A stretch of DNA of 11,101 nucleotides, from NCBI GenBank assembly GCA_913009765.1, contig CAJVYT010000120.1, positions 1 to 11,101 of the forward strand. Reading direction: 5' to 3'. Source of the stretch: an uncultured candidate division Zixibacteria bacterium (GTDB taxonomy: Bacteria > Zixibacteria > MSB-5A5 > GN15 > FEB-12). The notes beneath the pieces were generated by a model that had not been told where the DNA came from, ran no database searches, and saw nothing but the letters and a program-made list of their open reading frames with translations. This document shows, piece after piece, positions 1 through 7,199 of this stretch (within the stretch, counting starts at the first letter, position 1; each line of letters begins with the position of its first letter). A program made the position numbers and the translations under genes.

Positions 1-30
1 CTCTTTCCCTACACGGCGCTCTTCCGATCT
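1..30. other. Illumina sequencing adapter left on the contig end
   Basis: These 30 bases match the 3' part of the Illumina universal (read 1) adapter, ending in GCTCTTCCGATCT, with one difference: G instead of A at position 16. The genomic reading frame of the neighbouring gene makes good protein sense down to base 31 and stops making sense inside this block. It should be treated as contamination and not as biological sequence. Confidence 0.97.
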
Positions 31-1726
31 CAACTGCTCCTATGAGCAATCCGCCGGCTGACCCTCCCGATGCTGCCAATTTTTCAGGAGAAGTATATTT
101 TTGTTTGATAAGATATTCCGCAGATGCAATAAAATCGGTAAAGGTATTTTTCTTGTATAAAAACTTTCCATTTTCATACCATGTACGTCCCATCGCTCCC
201 CCACCTCTAACATGAGCAATAACATAAATGACCCCTCTATCTAAAAGAGGAATTGCATGAGCCCGAAAACGAGGTTCAATTGTCATACCGTAAGAACCAT
301 AACCGTATAAATATACCGGATTACTCCCATCTAATTTTATTCCTTTTTTATAAAACAGAGAAAGCGGAATTTTACTTCCATCAGATGCCGTCGCAAAAAG
401 ACGTTTTGCCTCATACAAAGACTTATCATAATTCGGAACTTCATATACTTTTAATATATTCTTCTTTTGAGTTTCCATATTATAATCAAATACAGTTCTT
501 GGAGTAACCGGAGAGCTAAAAGTTAAGCGAAGATTTTTTGATTTATAATTATTATTCTCTCCGGCAGAATAGGTGTACACTTCTTCACCAAAATTAAGAT
601 AATGCTGTTTTAAACTTTTTAAGTCAACAACCCGAACCTGTTTGTTGCCATTTTTGCGTTCATACACAACAAGATATTTATCGAAAACATCCAAATCATC
701 AATTTTAATATTTTTATCATACGGAAAATAATCAACCCAGTGTGACTTTTGAGTTTTTCTCTCAGGTGTTGTCATAATTTTGAAATTTATCGCATTTTGA
801 TTCGTTACAATAAAAAACTGTTTCTTATGATGATATACTGAGTATTCTACTTTTAATTCTCTTGGTGCAAAAACAGTAAAAGCATCCTGAGGCTTATCAG
901 CTTTTAAATAGAGGACTTCTGATGTCAACGAACTGCCCAAATTGATAAATAAATATTTATCTGATTTGGACCTTGATAAATCCATCCAGTATTTTGGGTC
1001 TTTTTCTTCATACACCAAATCATCTTGGTTCTCTGATTTTAATTGATGTCGATAAGTACGGTATGGTCTCAGAGTCTCATCTAATACTGTATAAAAGACT
1101 GTTTTATTATCATTTGCCCAAACCAAAGAGTTATAACACCCCGCTATTTTATCTTTTAATACCTTGCCGCTTTTTAAATCTTTGAAATATATAGTATATT
1201 CCTCCCGACCGGTGGTATCAACAGCATAGGCAAGCATTTTCCCGTTTGGGCTGACCTCAAAAAGACCAATTGAATAAAATTCATACCCCGATGCCGCCTG
1301 ATTAACATCAAGAAGAATTTCCTCTGCATTCTCAAGTGACCCTTTTTTACGACAATAAATCCTATACTCTTTACCTTCTACAGTTCTGGAATAATAATAG
1401 TAATCACCATCTTTTTCAGGTACTGTTTCATCGGTCTCTTTTATCTTGCCAATAATTTCATCATATAATTCTTTTTGTAATTGTTCATTATCTTTGGTCA
1501 TTTCCTTGGTGTATTTATTCTCGGCTTTCAAATAAGCGAGAACATCTGCTGAACCTCTATTTTTTAACCATGCATAATCATCTTCCCAATTTTCACCATG
1601 CAAACTATTCATCTGTTTAATTTTTTTGGCAACGGGTGCTTTTGCCTGTCGTTTTTGAACACATCCGTTACTTCCCATTATAAAACATCCTATTGCAATA
1701 ATTATGACACTTTTATATAGACTCAT
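31..1726 (-). CDS. Oligopeptidase B (peptidase family S9A), exported form, 3' end missing
   Basis: This is a serine oligopeptidase of the prolyl oligopeptidase clan that cleaves peptides after basic residues. The frame is open from the ATG at 1726 to base 31 (565 codons) with no stop, and is cut by the contig end. A GGAG ribosome binding site (1732-1735) lies 5 bases before the ATG. Family signatures are the N-terminal DDYAWLK stretch, YLYGYGSYG (about residues 472-480), HVRGGG (505-510) and the nucleophile elbow GGSAGG with Ser556. About 150 C-terminal residues, which would carry the catalytic Asp and His, are missing. The N-terminus (MSLYKSVIIIAIGCFIMG) is a hydrophobic signal followed by SNGC at Cys22, so the protein is probably exported and perhaps a lipoprotein, although the lipobox is weak at -3. 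Classical E. coli PtrB has no signal peptide. The middle region is the expected variable beta-propeller. Confidence 0.93.
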
Positions 1727-1756
1727 ATCTACTCCATTTATGCTATAATTTATAAT

Positions 1757-1785
1757 AATGTAAACCCTCTAAACTGCCCTGTCAA
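1757..1785 (-). promoter_or_regulatory. Candidate sigma-70 promoter of the oligopeptidase B gene
   Basis: On the minus strand a perfect -35 hexamer TTGACA (1785-1780) is followed after 17 bases by TACATT (1762-1757), which matches four of six -10 positions. Transcription would start near 1750, leaving a short leader that contains the GGAG at 1732-1735. This is a prediction from motif and position only. Confidence 0.5.
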
Positions 1786-1885
1786 TCAACTTAGAAAGCA
1801 ATTTTGGCAATCTTAGACTAAAAAATATGGAAAAAACAAGTGTAATATCTATTATCGGAATAGATACACACAGCTAAGACCATAA

Positions 1886-1918
1886 GGCTTGTTGAAAAGT
1901 CCAAAATATATTTCAACA
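1886..1918. repeat. Short repeat/hairpin sharing its end with the 8721-8873 element
   Basis: GGCTTGTTGAAAAGTC at 1886-1901 matches the left end of the palindromic element at 8721-8738 except for one A in the A-run. It contains an inverted pair TGTTGAAA (1890-1897) and TTTCAACA (1911-1918), an 8-base stem with a 13-base loop. It is probably a decayed or solo end of the same repeat family. Confidence 0.5.
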
Positions 1919-1973
1919 CCTTTCCAAAATAAGATATTTAAGCCGAAAAAAAGGTACTTCACACCGATACTGA

Positions 1974-2002
1974 TTGACTTTACCGATATTTTTTGATATG
2001 TT
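1974..2002 (+). promoter_or_regulatory. Candidate sigma-70 promoter of the EF-G-like gene
   Basis: TTGACT (1974-1979, five of six) is followed after 17 bases by TATGTT (1997-2002, four of six). It lies about 57 bases before the GTG start, pointing at the gene. Motif evidence only. Confidence 0.4.
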
Positions 2003-2058
2003 GGTTTCTGTTAATTTGTGGAAGCTAATGAAATATATACTCTTTTGGAGGTTTTCCG

Positions 2059-4143
2059 GTGAAGGAATATACTACCGAACAAATCCGAAATATCTGTTTC
2101 GCGGGACAACGCGGATGCGGAAAAACAAGCCTGATTGATGCGATTGCATACAATACAAAAATAAATAATCGTATTGGTCGGGTTGACGATGGTTCTTCAT
2201 TACTTGATTATAATGAAGATGAAATTGCACGAAAAACTACTATTTCTGCCAAATTACTTGCTTGCGAATGGAAATCTCAAAAAATTAATCTTTTAGATTG
2301 TCCGGGACACACTGATTTTATTGGTGAGCTGCAAAGTGCCCTCCAAGTAACAGAATTGGTTGGAATTTTAGTAACAGCTCTTGCAGGTGTTGAAGTTGGA
2401 ACTCAACTTCATTGGAAAGAGATTGATAAAAAAAATAAACCCCGCTTTTTCTTTGTCAACAAAATGGGCGTAGAAAATGTTAAGTGGCGGACAAGTTTAG
2501 ACTCAATTAATAATGCATTTGGCAAACAAGCTGTTGCTGTTCAACTCCCGATTGGTGAAGCAGAAAATTTTAGAGGTGTTGTTGATTTACTGCACATGAA
2601 AGCTTATGAGTTTGATGGCGATGGTGGAAGAAAAGAAATTGATATTCCAGCTGATTTAAAGGATGAAGCTTTTGCTGAAAGAGAACGCCTGATTGAAGTT
2701 GCAGCTGAAGCGGATGATAACTTACTTGAAAAATATTTCGATGAAGGTACACTCAATGATGCTGATGTGCTTCTTGGTTTACAAGAAGGTATAATCAAGT
2801 CGAAAGTCTTCCCTGTTCTTTTTGGTTCCGGTAATAAAAATGTCGGCGTACGTATTCTGCTTGATTTCCTTGCTGAATATGCACCATCCCCAAAACAAGT
2901 AGCCCCAATGCAAGCAGTAAAAACTGACACCGAAGATGTTGTAGAGCTTTCATATGACCCAGCAGGCAGCACTGCAGCGTTTGTGTTCAAAGTTGTTTCT
3001 GAAGGTCATCTTGGAGATATGTCTTTTGTCAAATGCTTTAATGGTACTATAAAACCATCTATTGATTTGAAAAACCAACAAAAAAACAATACCGAAAGAA
3101 TCGGTCACCTTTATACTTTCCAAGGTAAAAATAGAGTTGAAATTCAATCAATTCCTGCCGGAGATATTGGAGTTTTAGTTAAGCTCAAAGATACACATAC
3201 AGGAAACACATTAGCAGACAGTTCCTTTTCTGTTACTATTCCTGAAGTTGAATTTACTAATCCGGTTATGGATGTAGCTGTAAAAGCTGCTAAAAAAGGT
3301 GAAGAAGATAAAGTAGCTGCCGGATTTAATAAATTGCACGAAGAAGATCCGACCTTTAAACTGGTTGCCTTCCCTGCTTTAAAACAGCAGGTTCTTTATG
3401 GACAGGGACCTACACATATTGATATTTTAGTAAATAAATTAAAAAATCGTTTTGGCGTTGAGGTAGAACTTGTAAAACCTCGCATTCCTTACAGGGAAAC
3501 AATAAAAGGTAAAGCTGAAAAACAATATAAACATAAAAAACAATCCGGTGGACGCGGTCAATACGGTGATGTTCATATTAGATTAGAACCAAACGGAAGA
3601 GGTAACGGATTTGAATTTGTTGACGCTATCAAAGGTGGTGTTATTCCAAGTAAATTTATACCTGCTGTTGAAAAAGGTGTTGTGGAAGCGATGGTTAATG
3701 GCAACTTAGCAGGCTCACAAGTCGTGGATGTTAAGGTAACTTTATTCTTTGGTTCTTATCATGATGTTGACTCATCTGACTTAGCATTTAAAATTTCCGG
3801 CATGATGGCTTTCAGAGAAGGATTTATGGATGCCAAACCTATTCTGCTTGAACCGATATATAATATCGAAATTACCGTCCCTGACGAATTTACCGGTGAT
3901 GTAATGGGTGACATGTCTTCCCGTCGCGGTAAAATTTCCGGTATGGACCCTGATGGAGCAAACCAAATTATTAAGGCTCAAGTTCCTCAGGCTGAATTAT
4001 ATCAATATTCTGTAGACCTTCGCTCTATGACTCAAGGACAGGGTGTGTATACCTTAAGCTTATCACATTATGAAGAAGTTCCTCATGATGCTGCCAAAAA
4101 AGTTATCGAAGAAGCAAAACGTGAAAAAGAAGCTGACGAATAG
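2059..4143 (+). CDS. EF-G-like translational GTPase paralogue (EF-G2 type)
   Basis: This 694-residue protein has the full five-domain EF-G architecture but belongs to the EF-G-like branch rather than canonical EF-G: it has HKKQSGGRGQYGDV where fusA has a YAKQ-type sequence, and no ribosomal protein or tuf genes are nearby. It starts at GTG with GGAGG (2047-2051) seven bases upstream. The P-loop GQRGCGKTS is at 16-24, the switch I Thr at about 61, and DCPGH at 80-84. The G4 motif reads NKMG (134-137) instead of NKxD, and the G5 region reads GSGN instead of GSA. Domain IV keeps SYHDVDSS with His568, the equivalent of E. coli His583, so the tRNA-translocation tip looks intact. The C-terminus ends in a short charged tail. 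The cellular role of this paralogue is not known from the sequence; altered nucleotide binding is an inference. Confidence 0.93.
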   Translation: MKEYTTEQIRNICFAGQRGCGKTSLIDAIAYNTKINNRIGRVDDGSSLLDYNEDEIARKTTISAKLLACEWKSQKINLLDCPGHTDFIGELQSALQVTELVGILVTALAGVEVGTQLHWKEIDKKNKPRFFFVNKMGVENVKWRTSLDSINNAFGKQAVAVQLPIGEAENFRGVVDLLHMKAYEFDGDGGRKEIDIPADLKDEAFAERERLIEVAAEADDNLLEKYFDEGTLNDADVLLGLQEGIIKSKVFPVLFGSGNKNVGVRILLDFLAEYAPSPKQVAPMQAVKTDTEDVVELSYDPAGSTAAFVFKVVSEGHLGDMSFVKCFNGTIKPSIDLKNQQKNNTERIGHLYTFQGKNRVEIQSIPAGDIGVLVKLKDTHTGNTLADSSFSVTIPEVEFTNPVMDVAVKAAKKGEEDKVAAGFNKLHEEDPTFKLVAFPALKQQVLYGQGPTHIDILVNKLKNRFGVEVELVKPRIPYRETIKGKAEKQYKHKKQSGGRGQYGDVHIRLEPNGRGNGFEFVDAIKGGVIPSKFIPAVEKGVVEAMVNGNLAGSQVVDVKVTLFFGSYHDVDSSDLAFKISGMMAFREGFMDAKPILLEPIYNIEITVPDEFTGDVMGDMSSRRGKISGMDPDGANQIIKAQVPQAELYQYSVDLRSMTQGQGVYTLSLSHYEEVPHDAAKKVIEEAKREKEADE

Positions 4144-4165
4144 TCAGTATTTTCTAATAACTAAA

Positions 4166-4201
4166 AGGTCAACCTGCTTCAGCGGGTTGACCTCTTTTTT
4201 T
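4166..4201. terminator. Strong intrinsic terminator between convergent genes
   Basis: AGGTCAACC (4166-4174) pairs with GGTTGACCT (4185-4193). A wobble pair and two GC pairs extend the stem to 12 pairs around the loop TTCA. A run of seven T follows on the plus strand (4195-4201), so it ends the EF-G-like transcript. Four A's before the stem give a short T-run on the minus strand, so it may also serve the GYD gene, whose stop codon (4200-4202) touches the T-run. Confidence 0.92.
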
Positions 4202-4532
4202 ATTCTTTTGAATTCACAAATGTGTTGGAAAGTAAATCCATAACTTCTTTAGTAGGTATAGCATTCCAACTCTCCACTTGAAAAGCTCCTTTTGCCCGAC
4301 TTAAAAGTGATATTTTTGCAGCAACCCTCTCATCAGGTGCTTCGTAGATACACATAAAATCGTATGGTCCCAATAATGCATAATGAGCCAATACATTTAC
4401 CTCAGGACAAAGTTCTTTGACTTCCTCAAACCACTCCGGTGAGTTTTTACTGTGTTTTTTTAATCCATGAGTGATTTCAATAATATCAGCATCATGAGGG
4501 GCAATCTTAGTCATCATAACATAAGTTTTCAT
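4200..4532 (-). CDS. GYD domain protein
   Basis: A 110-residue protein of the GYD family (small proteins with a ferredoxin-like alpha/beta fold and no settled function). The signature is GPYDF at 55-59 followed by the strand and helix around IYEAPDERVAAKI, ending in VESWNAI. The N-terminus MKTYVMMTKI is the usual first beta strand. AGGAG (4539-4543) sits six bases before the ATG, which fixes the start. The length is normal for the family, with about 15 extra C-terminal residues. It stands alone, divergent from lexA and convergent with the EF-G-like gene. The family name is secure, but no reaction can be assigned. Confidence 0.88.
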   Translation of the reverse strand: MKTYVMMTKIAPHDADIIEITHGLKKHSKNSPEWFEEVKELCPEVNVLAHYALLGPYDFMCIYEAPDERVAAKISLLSRAKGAFQVESWNAIPTKEVMDLLSNTFVNSKE

Positions 4533-4710
4533 CTTTTACTCCTATCTTTTTCTCAAAGAGCTGCAGTTCGTGATGAATTTATGTAATACTATAAATTACT
4601 AATTAATAAGGTACACATATAATATATACTTTTTATAGCATAATAAAAGGCGTTTTTATCTTCATTGGTTTTAATAAGTATCACAATCTAAAGCTAATTT
4701 AAAAAAAATA

Positions 4711-4739
4711 TTGACAACTACACAAATGAGCAGTATAAT
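4711..4739 (+). promoter_or_regulatory. Perfect-consensus sigma-70 promoter of lexA
   Basis: TTGACA (4711-4716), a 17-base spacer and TATAAT (4734-4739) match the sigma-70 consensus exactly. An A-tract (4701-4708) lies directly upstream like an UP element. Transcription should start near 4746, only about 17 bases before the lexA ATG, and I see no good Shine-Dalgarno sequence in this short leader. Confidence 0.9.
4717..4734. promoter_or_regulatory. Candidate LexA operator in the lexA promoter spacer
   Basis: An imperfect dyad centred at 4725.5 fills the spacer between -35 and -10, where a bound repressor would block RNA polymerase. It reads CTA-N10-CAG (4718-4733), one base from the E. coli-type CTG-N10-CAG. 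On the same axis, 4719-4732 fits TGC-N-C-N4-G-N-GCA, the form I recall for Fibrobacter LexA, at seven of eight fixed positions. A close copy lies at 6749-6762. Autoregulation is known for LexA; binding here is inferred. Confidence 0.6.
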
Positions 4740-4762
4740 TTATCTGATTATATAAGAATATT

Positions 4763-5377
4763 ATGAAAAAAATAAAACTTACAGAACGACAAAAAACTGT
4801 CTTAGAATTTATTAGAAACCAGATTTCTAATCATGGAAGTTCGCCAACTATTAGAGAAATTGGGAAATTCATGAAAATAAGTTCTACCAATGGCGTTCGA
4901 ATGCATGTAAATGCTCTTATAAAAAAAGGGTTCCTCAAGAAAAATGAACATATTGCCAGAGGGTTGGAACTTACGACTCAAATTTCTCGAGAGATAAAAA
5001 AACTCCCCATTGTTGGCTCAGTACCAGCCGGTCTCCCAATAGATGCTATCGAAAATATTGAAGGTGAGTTAGCTTTAGATGCATCATTTCTACCAAAAGG
5101 TAACTCTTTTAGTGTAAAAGTGATGGGCGACTCAATGAAAAATGCAGGAATTCTTAACGGTGACATTGTTATAGTACAAAAACAAAATACTTCCAATCAA
5201 GGTGAAATCATCGTTGCAATAATTGGCGATGAAGCCACGGTAAAAAGATATTTCAAAGAAGATACGCACATAAAGCTACAACCGGAAAATGATAGCTTTG
5301 AACCAATTATAATAGATAATAATTCTCCGGAATTTCGTATTGCCGGAAAAGTTGTTGGACTCATCAGAAAATTCTAA
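4763..5377 (+). CDS. lexA: LexA repressor (SOS response)
   Basis: LexA represses DNA-damage genes and cuts itself when RecA filaments form. This 204-residue protein is of family length (E. coli 202). The N-terminal winged helix covers residues 1-70, with TIREIGKFM and the recognition-helix region SSTNGVRMHVNALIKKG. The self-cleavage site is Ala89-Gly90 (VPAG). The S24 peptidase domain follows, with nucleophile Ser124 in GDSM and general base Lys161 in ATVKRY. All residues for autocleavage are present. The start is the ATG at 4763; the Shine-Dalgarno sequence is weak and the leader very short. It stands alone on the plus strand, with convergent yceI downstream. Regulation is probably autogenous through the dyad overlapping its promoter. 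Confidence 0.97.
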   Translation: MKKIKLTERQKTVLEFIRNQISNHGSSPTIREIGKFMKISSTNGVRMHVNALIKKGFLKKNEHIARGLELTTQISREIKKLPIVGSVPAGLPIDAIENIEGELALDASFLPKGNSFSVKVMGDSMKNAGILNGDIVIVQKQNTSNQGEIIVAIIGDEATVKRYFKEDTHIKLQPENDSFEPIIIDNNSPEFRIAGKVVGLIRKF

Positions 5378-5438
5378 AAATTACCTGTTAATAAAAGATA
5401 GGCTTTCATGTTTCTTCTAACAGATTGAACTACTATTT

Positions 5439-6034
5439 CTACTCTATTTCAGGTTCAACTTTTACAATTTCAAACTCCAATTCAATTTCGACTTCATTTC
5501 CTACAATTAACCCACCATTATCTAATGTCTTGCTAAAATTAAGATTAAAATCTTGACGATTAATTGTTGTGAAGGCTTCAAATCCTGCTCTGTCTTTCCC
5601 CATGGGTCAACGATGATACCACTGAATTCAACATCAAAACTAACTTCTTTAGTCACATCTTTCATTGTCATATCACCATTAATCTTAAAACCATCTCCTT
5701 CTTCTGTTATACTAGTAGATTTAAAAGTAATTAATGGATATGTTACAACATCGAAAAAAACGGGACTTTTTAAATCAGTATCTCGTTTTTTATCTTTTGT
5801 ATTCACAGATGCAACATCAATTGACAATTCTACTGAACCCCTGTTTACATTTTTCCCGTCAAATTGAACGATTCCCGAAAACTCATCAAAACCACCTTTA
5901 ACTCTAGAAATTGCCATATGACGAACTTTAAAACTAACAGAAGAATGAGTTTTGTCGATTTTCCATTCATCAGCAAAGGCTGTTGATGCCATAATTACAA
6001 AAACAAGCATGGTTGAGAATAATTTTTTCATCAT
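5439..6034 (-). CDS. yceI: YceI family periplasmic protein, interrupted by a one-base frameshift
   Basis: YceI proteins are small secreted beta-barrel lipocalin-like proteins that bind isoprenoid-type lipids. The signal peptide MMKKLFSTMLVFVIMASTAFA with AFA/D cleavage after residue 21 is clear. DEWKIDKTHSSVSFKVRHM and the DPWG motif (143-146) are typical. After KT (codon ending at 5591) the frame breaks: the family-like continuation AGFEAFTTINRQDF..LDNGGLIVG runs in another frame from 5588 to the TAG at 5439-5441. One base is missing near 5590/5591; restoring an A would give KTRAGFE and a 198-residue protein, close to E. coli YceI (191). As read, translation ends at 5522 with a wrong C-terminus. 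The start at 6034 has AGAGGAAG about ten bases upstream; an in-frame start at 6160 would put 42 unrelated residues before the signal peptide. Sequencing error or true pseudogene cannot be told apart here. Confidence 0.88.
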
Positions 6035-6079
6035 TAAACTTTTTCTTCCTCTTAATAGATTAACATTAAACTGCTCAAC

Positions 6080-6096
6080 CCTATAACAATTATAGG
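6080..6096. promoter_or_regulatory. Perfect palindrome overlapping a -10-like TATAAT upstream of yceI
   Basis: CCTATAA and TTATAGG form a perfect seven-base inverted repeat around a three-base centre, about 46 bases before the yceI start. On the minus strand the palindrome contains TATAAT (6094-6089). I see no good -35 hexamer at 16-18 bases. It could be an operator on the yceI promoter or a small hairpin; no regulator is identified. Confidence 0.4.
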
Positions 6097-6156
6097 TCAA
6101 TGAAGTTCCATTTAATAGCCTATAAAAAAATAGCAATAATTGATATTTCGGAGAGT

Positions 6157-6729
6157 TCAAACCTGACGTTGCCGAACAGCCTCAAATAAACAAACACCAC
6201 AGGCAACTGAGACATTTAAACAGTCAACTGAACCTTGCATCGGTATATATGACAAGAAATCACAATTTTCTGCAGTCAACCGTCTCATCCCTTTCCCCTC
6301 AGCTCCTAACACAATACACAATCCGCCTTTAAGGTCGATTTGATAAATTGATTCTTTAGCTTGGTCAGAAGTTCCAACAAACCAGATGCCTTTTTCTTTG
6401 AGCTCTTCCATAATTCGGGATAAGTTAGTAACTTGGATAAACGGTATATTTTCAGCAGCACCGGAAGCAATTTGGACAACGGTATCAGTCATTGAAACAG
6501 CTCTATCTTTGGGAGCGATGACCGCATGCACACCGGCAGCATCGGCAGTTCGTAAACATGCACCCAGATTATGAGGATCCTGAACACCATCTAAAATGAG
6601 TAAAAATGGTGGTTCGTTTAGATTGTCTAAAATCTTAAACAGTTCAATTTCAGATTTCACAAAAGCAGATTTTTCTCTGTTGACATGTTTACTTTTACGA
6701 ACATTTTCTTTTTTGAATTGTCTTGCCAT
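6157..6729 (-). CDS. rlmB: SpoU/TrmH family RNA 2'-O-methyltransferase, RlmB-like, lacking the N-terminal L30e-like domain
   Basis: RlmB methylates the ribose of G2251 in 23S rRNA using S-adenosylmethionine. The catalytic domain resembles E. coli RlmB closely: motif 1 [21 protein letters not shown] (Asn54, Arg60), motif 2 [10 protein letters not shown] (Glu134) and motif 3 [15 protein letters not shown] (Asn162), with the trefoil-knot SPOUT fold expected. At 190 residues it is about 50 shorter than E. coli RlmB (243). The L30e-like substrate-binding domain is absent and replaced by a short basic leader [15 protein letters not shown]. An in-frame TGA lies just upstream of the ATG, so no longer start exists. 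There is no clear Shine-Dalgarno sequence. The gene sits 52 bases after the anti-sigma gene and 122 bases before yceI. The exact target nucleotide is inferred from family likeness; without the RNA-binding domain it could differ. Confidence 0.88.
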   Translation of the reverse strand: MARQFKKENVRKSKHVNREKSAFVKSEIELFKILDNLNEPPFLLILDGVQDPHNLGACLRTADAAGVHAVIAPKDRAVSMTDTVVQIASGAAENIPFIQVTNLSRIMEELKEKGIWFVGTSDQAKESIYQIDLKGGLCIVLGAEGKGMRRLTAENCDFLSYIPMQGSVDCLNVSVACGVCLFEAVRQRQV

Positions 6730-6748
6730 AAGAGAATTAAATCAAATT

Positions 6749-6762
6749 CGCACAAATGTGCA
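6749..6762. promoter_or_regulatory. Dyad resembling the lexA promoter site, upstream of rlmB
   Basis: CGCACAAATGTGCA is an imperfect palindrome centred at 6755.5. Its last 12 bases differ at only one position from the lexA promoter dyad (CACAAATGAGCA), and it fits TGC-N-C-N4-G-N-GCA at seven of eight fixed positions. It ends 20 bases before the rlmB start codon on the minus strand. It may be a second LexA site, which would put rlmB under SOS control; this is inference. Confidence 0.4.
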
Positions 6763-6781
6763 ACATAAGAATTCATAAATA

Positions 6782-7198
6782 CTATAACTCTGTAATTCTT
6801 AATTTTCGTCTGAGTATAGCATACAAAACCCAACAGACTATCGCAGCAATACCTGATAAAACAGCAACCTCAGGCATATCTGTCCATAACCAATGAATAC
6901 CTTCTTCTTCAATCCACGACACATCGCCAAAAGAAAAAGGGAGAAAAGTAGTAAATATTGCTACAAACAGTAAAAGTGATCTCATCTTAATATAAAAACG
7001 AGTAGTTTTAAGTATTTTTAGTTCATCAGGTCGCTCAAGTTTTGGTGTACTCAGAGAAATTGGTAATTGATGTTCTGAAGCAAATATTGGATTCTGTGAA
7101 AAATAATCATCTACTAACTTAGTTGTATCTTTGCTTGCATGCTTGGAATAATATAGAGGAAGTAAATCACTAATAATATTTTCTGTAATATGGGACAT
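6782..7198 (-). CDS. Putative membrane anti-sigma factor, lacking zinc-binding Cys
   Basis: A 138-residue protein immediately downstream of an ECF sigma gene. Its N-terminal 35 residues (ITENIISDLLPLYYSKHASKD) resemble the cytoplasmic helix of zf-HC2/ZAS anti-sigma factors, but the HxxxCxxC zinc motif is absent: the equivalent stretch reads YFSQNPIFASEH and the only Cys (122) is in a membrane segment. Two membrane helices follow at about 73-91 and 111-129, with a short loop carrying WIEEEGIHWLWTD between them. If the N-terminus is cytoplasmic, both ends lie inside and the loop faces the periplasm, where it could sense a signal. Its start lies one base after the sigma stop codon, and its AAGGAG (7205-7210) is inside the sigma gene, so translation is probably coupled. 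Function is inferred mainly from position and the N-terminal likeness. Confidence 0.68.
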   Translation of the reverse strand: MSHITENIISDLLPLYYSKHASKDTTKLVDDYFSQNPIFASEHQLPISLSTPKLERPDELKILKTTRFYIKMRSLLLFVAIFTTFLPFSFGDVSWIEEEGIHWLWTDMPEVAVLSGIAAIVCWVLYAILRRKLRITEL

Positions 7199-7199
7199 T

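Larger units (their letters stand above)
1736..2058. other. Divergent intergenic region
   Basis: This AT-rich 323-base gap separates the oligopeptidase B gene (leaving leftwards) from the EF-G-like gene (leaving rightwards). It holds one promoter candidate in each direction and a short repeat at 1886-1918 that is related to the element at 8721-8873. I see no coding sequence or RNA gene in it. Confidence 0.7.

Noticed and set aside
253..507. 84-residue plus-strand open frame inside the oligopeptidase B gene
   Set aside because: The minus strand encodes continuous conserved oligopeptidase sequence here.
2604..2990. 128-residue open frame antisense to the EF-G-like gene
   Set aside because: It lies fully inside a well-supported gene, is low in complexity (Ser-rich) and resembles no family; it is a shadow frame.
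4215..4224. CACAAATGTG, similar to the lexA/rlmB dyads
   Set aside because: It lies in the 3' coding part of the GYD gene and fits only five of eight fixed positions; probably chance.
5387..5425. CTGTTA/TAACAG inverted repeat after lexA as a terminator
   Set aside because: The six-base arms are far apart, the stem is weak and no T-run follows.
6035..6160. Longer start for yceI at 6160
   Set aside because: It would add 42 unrelated residues before a clear signal peptide and overlap the rlmB stop.
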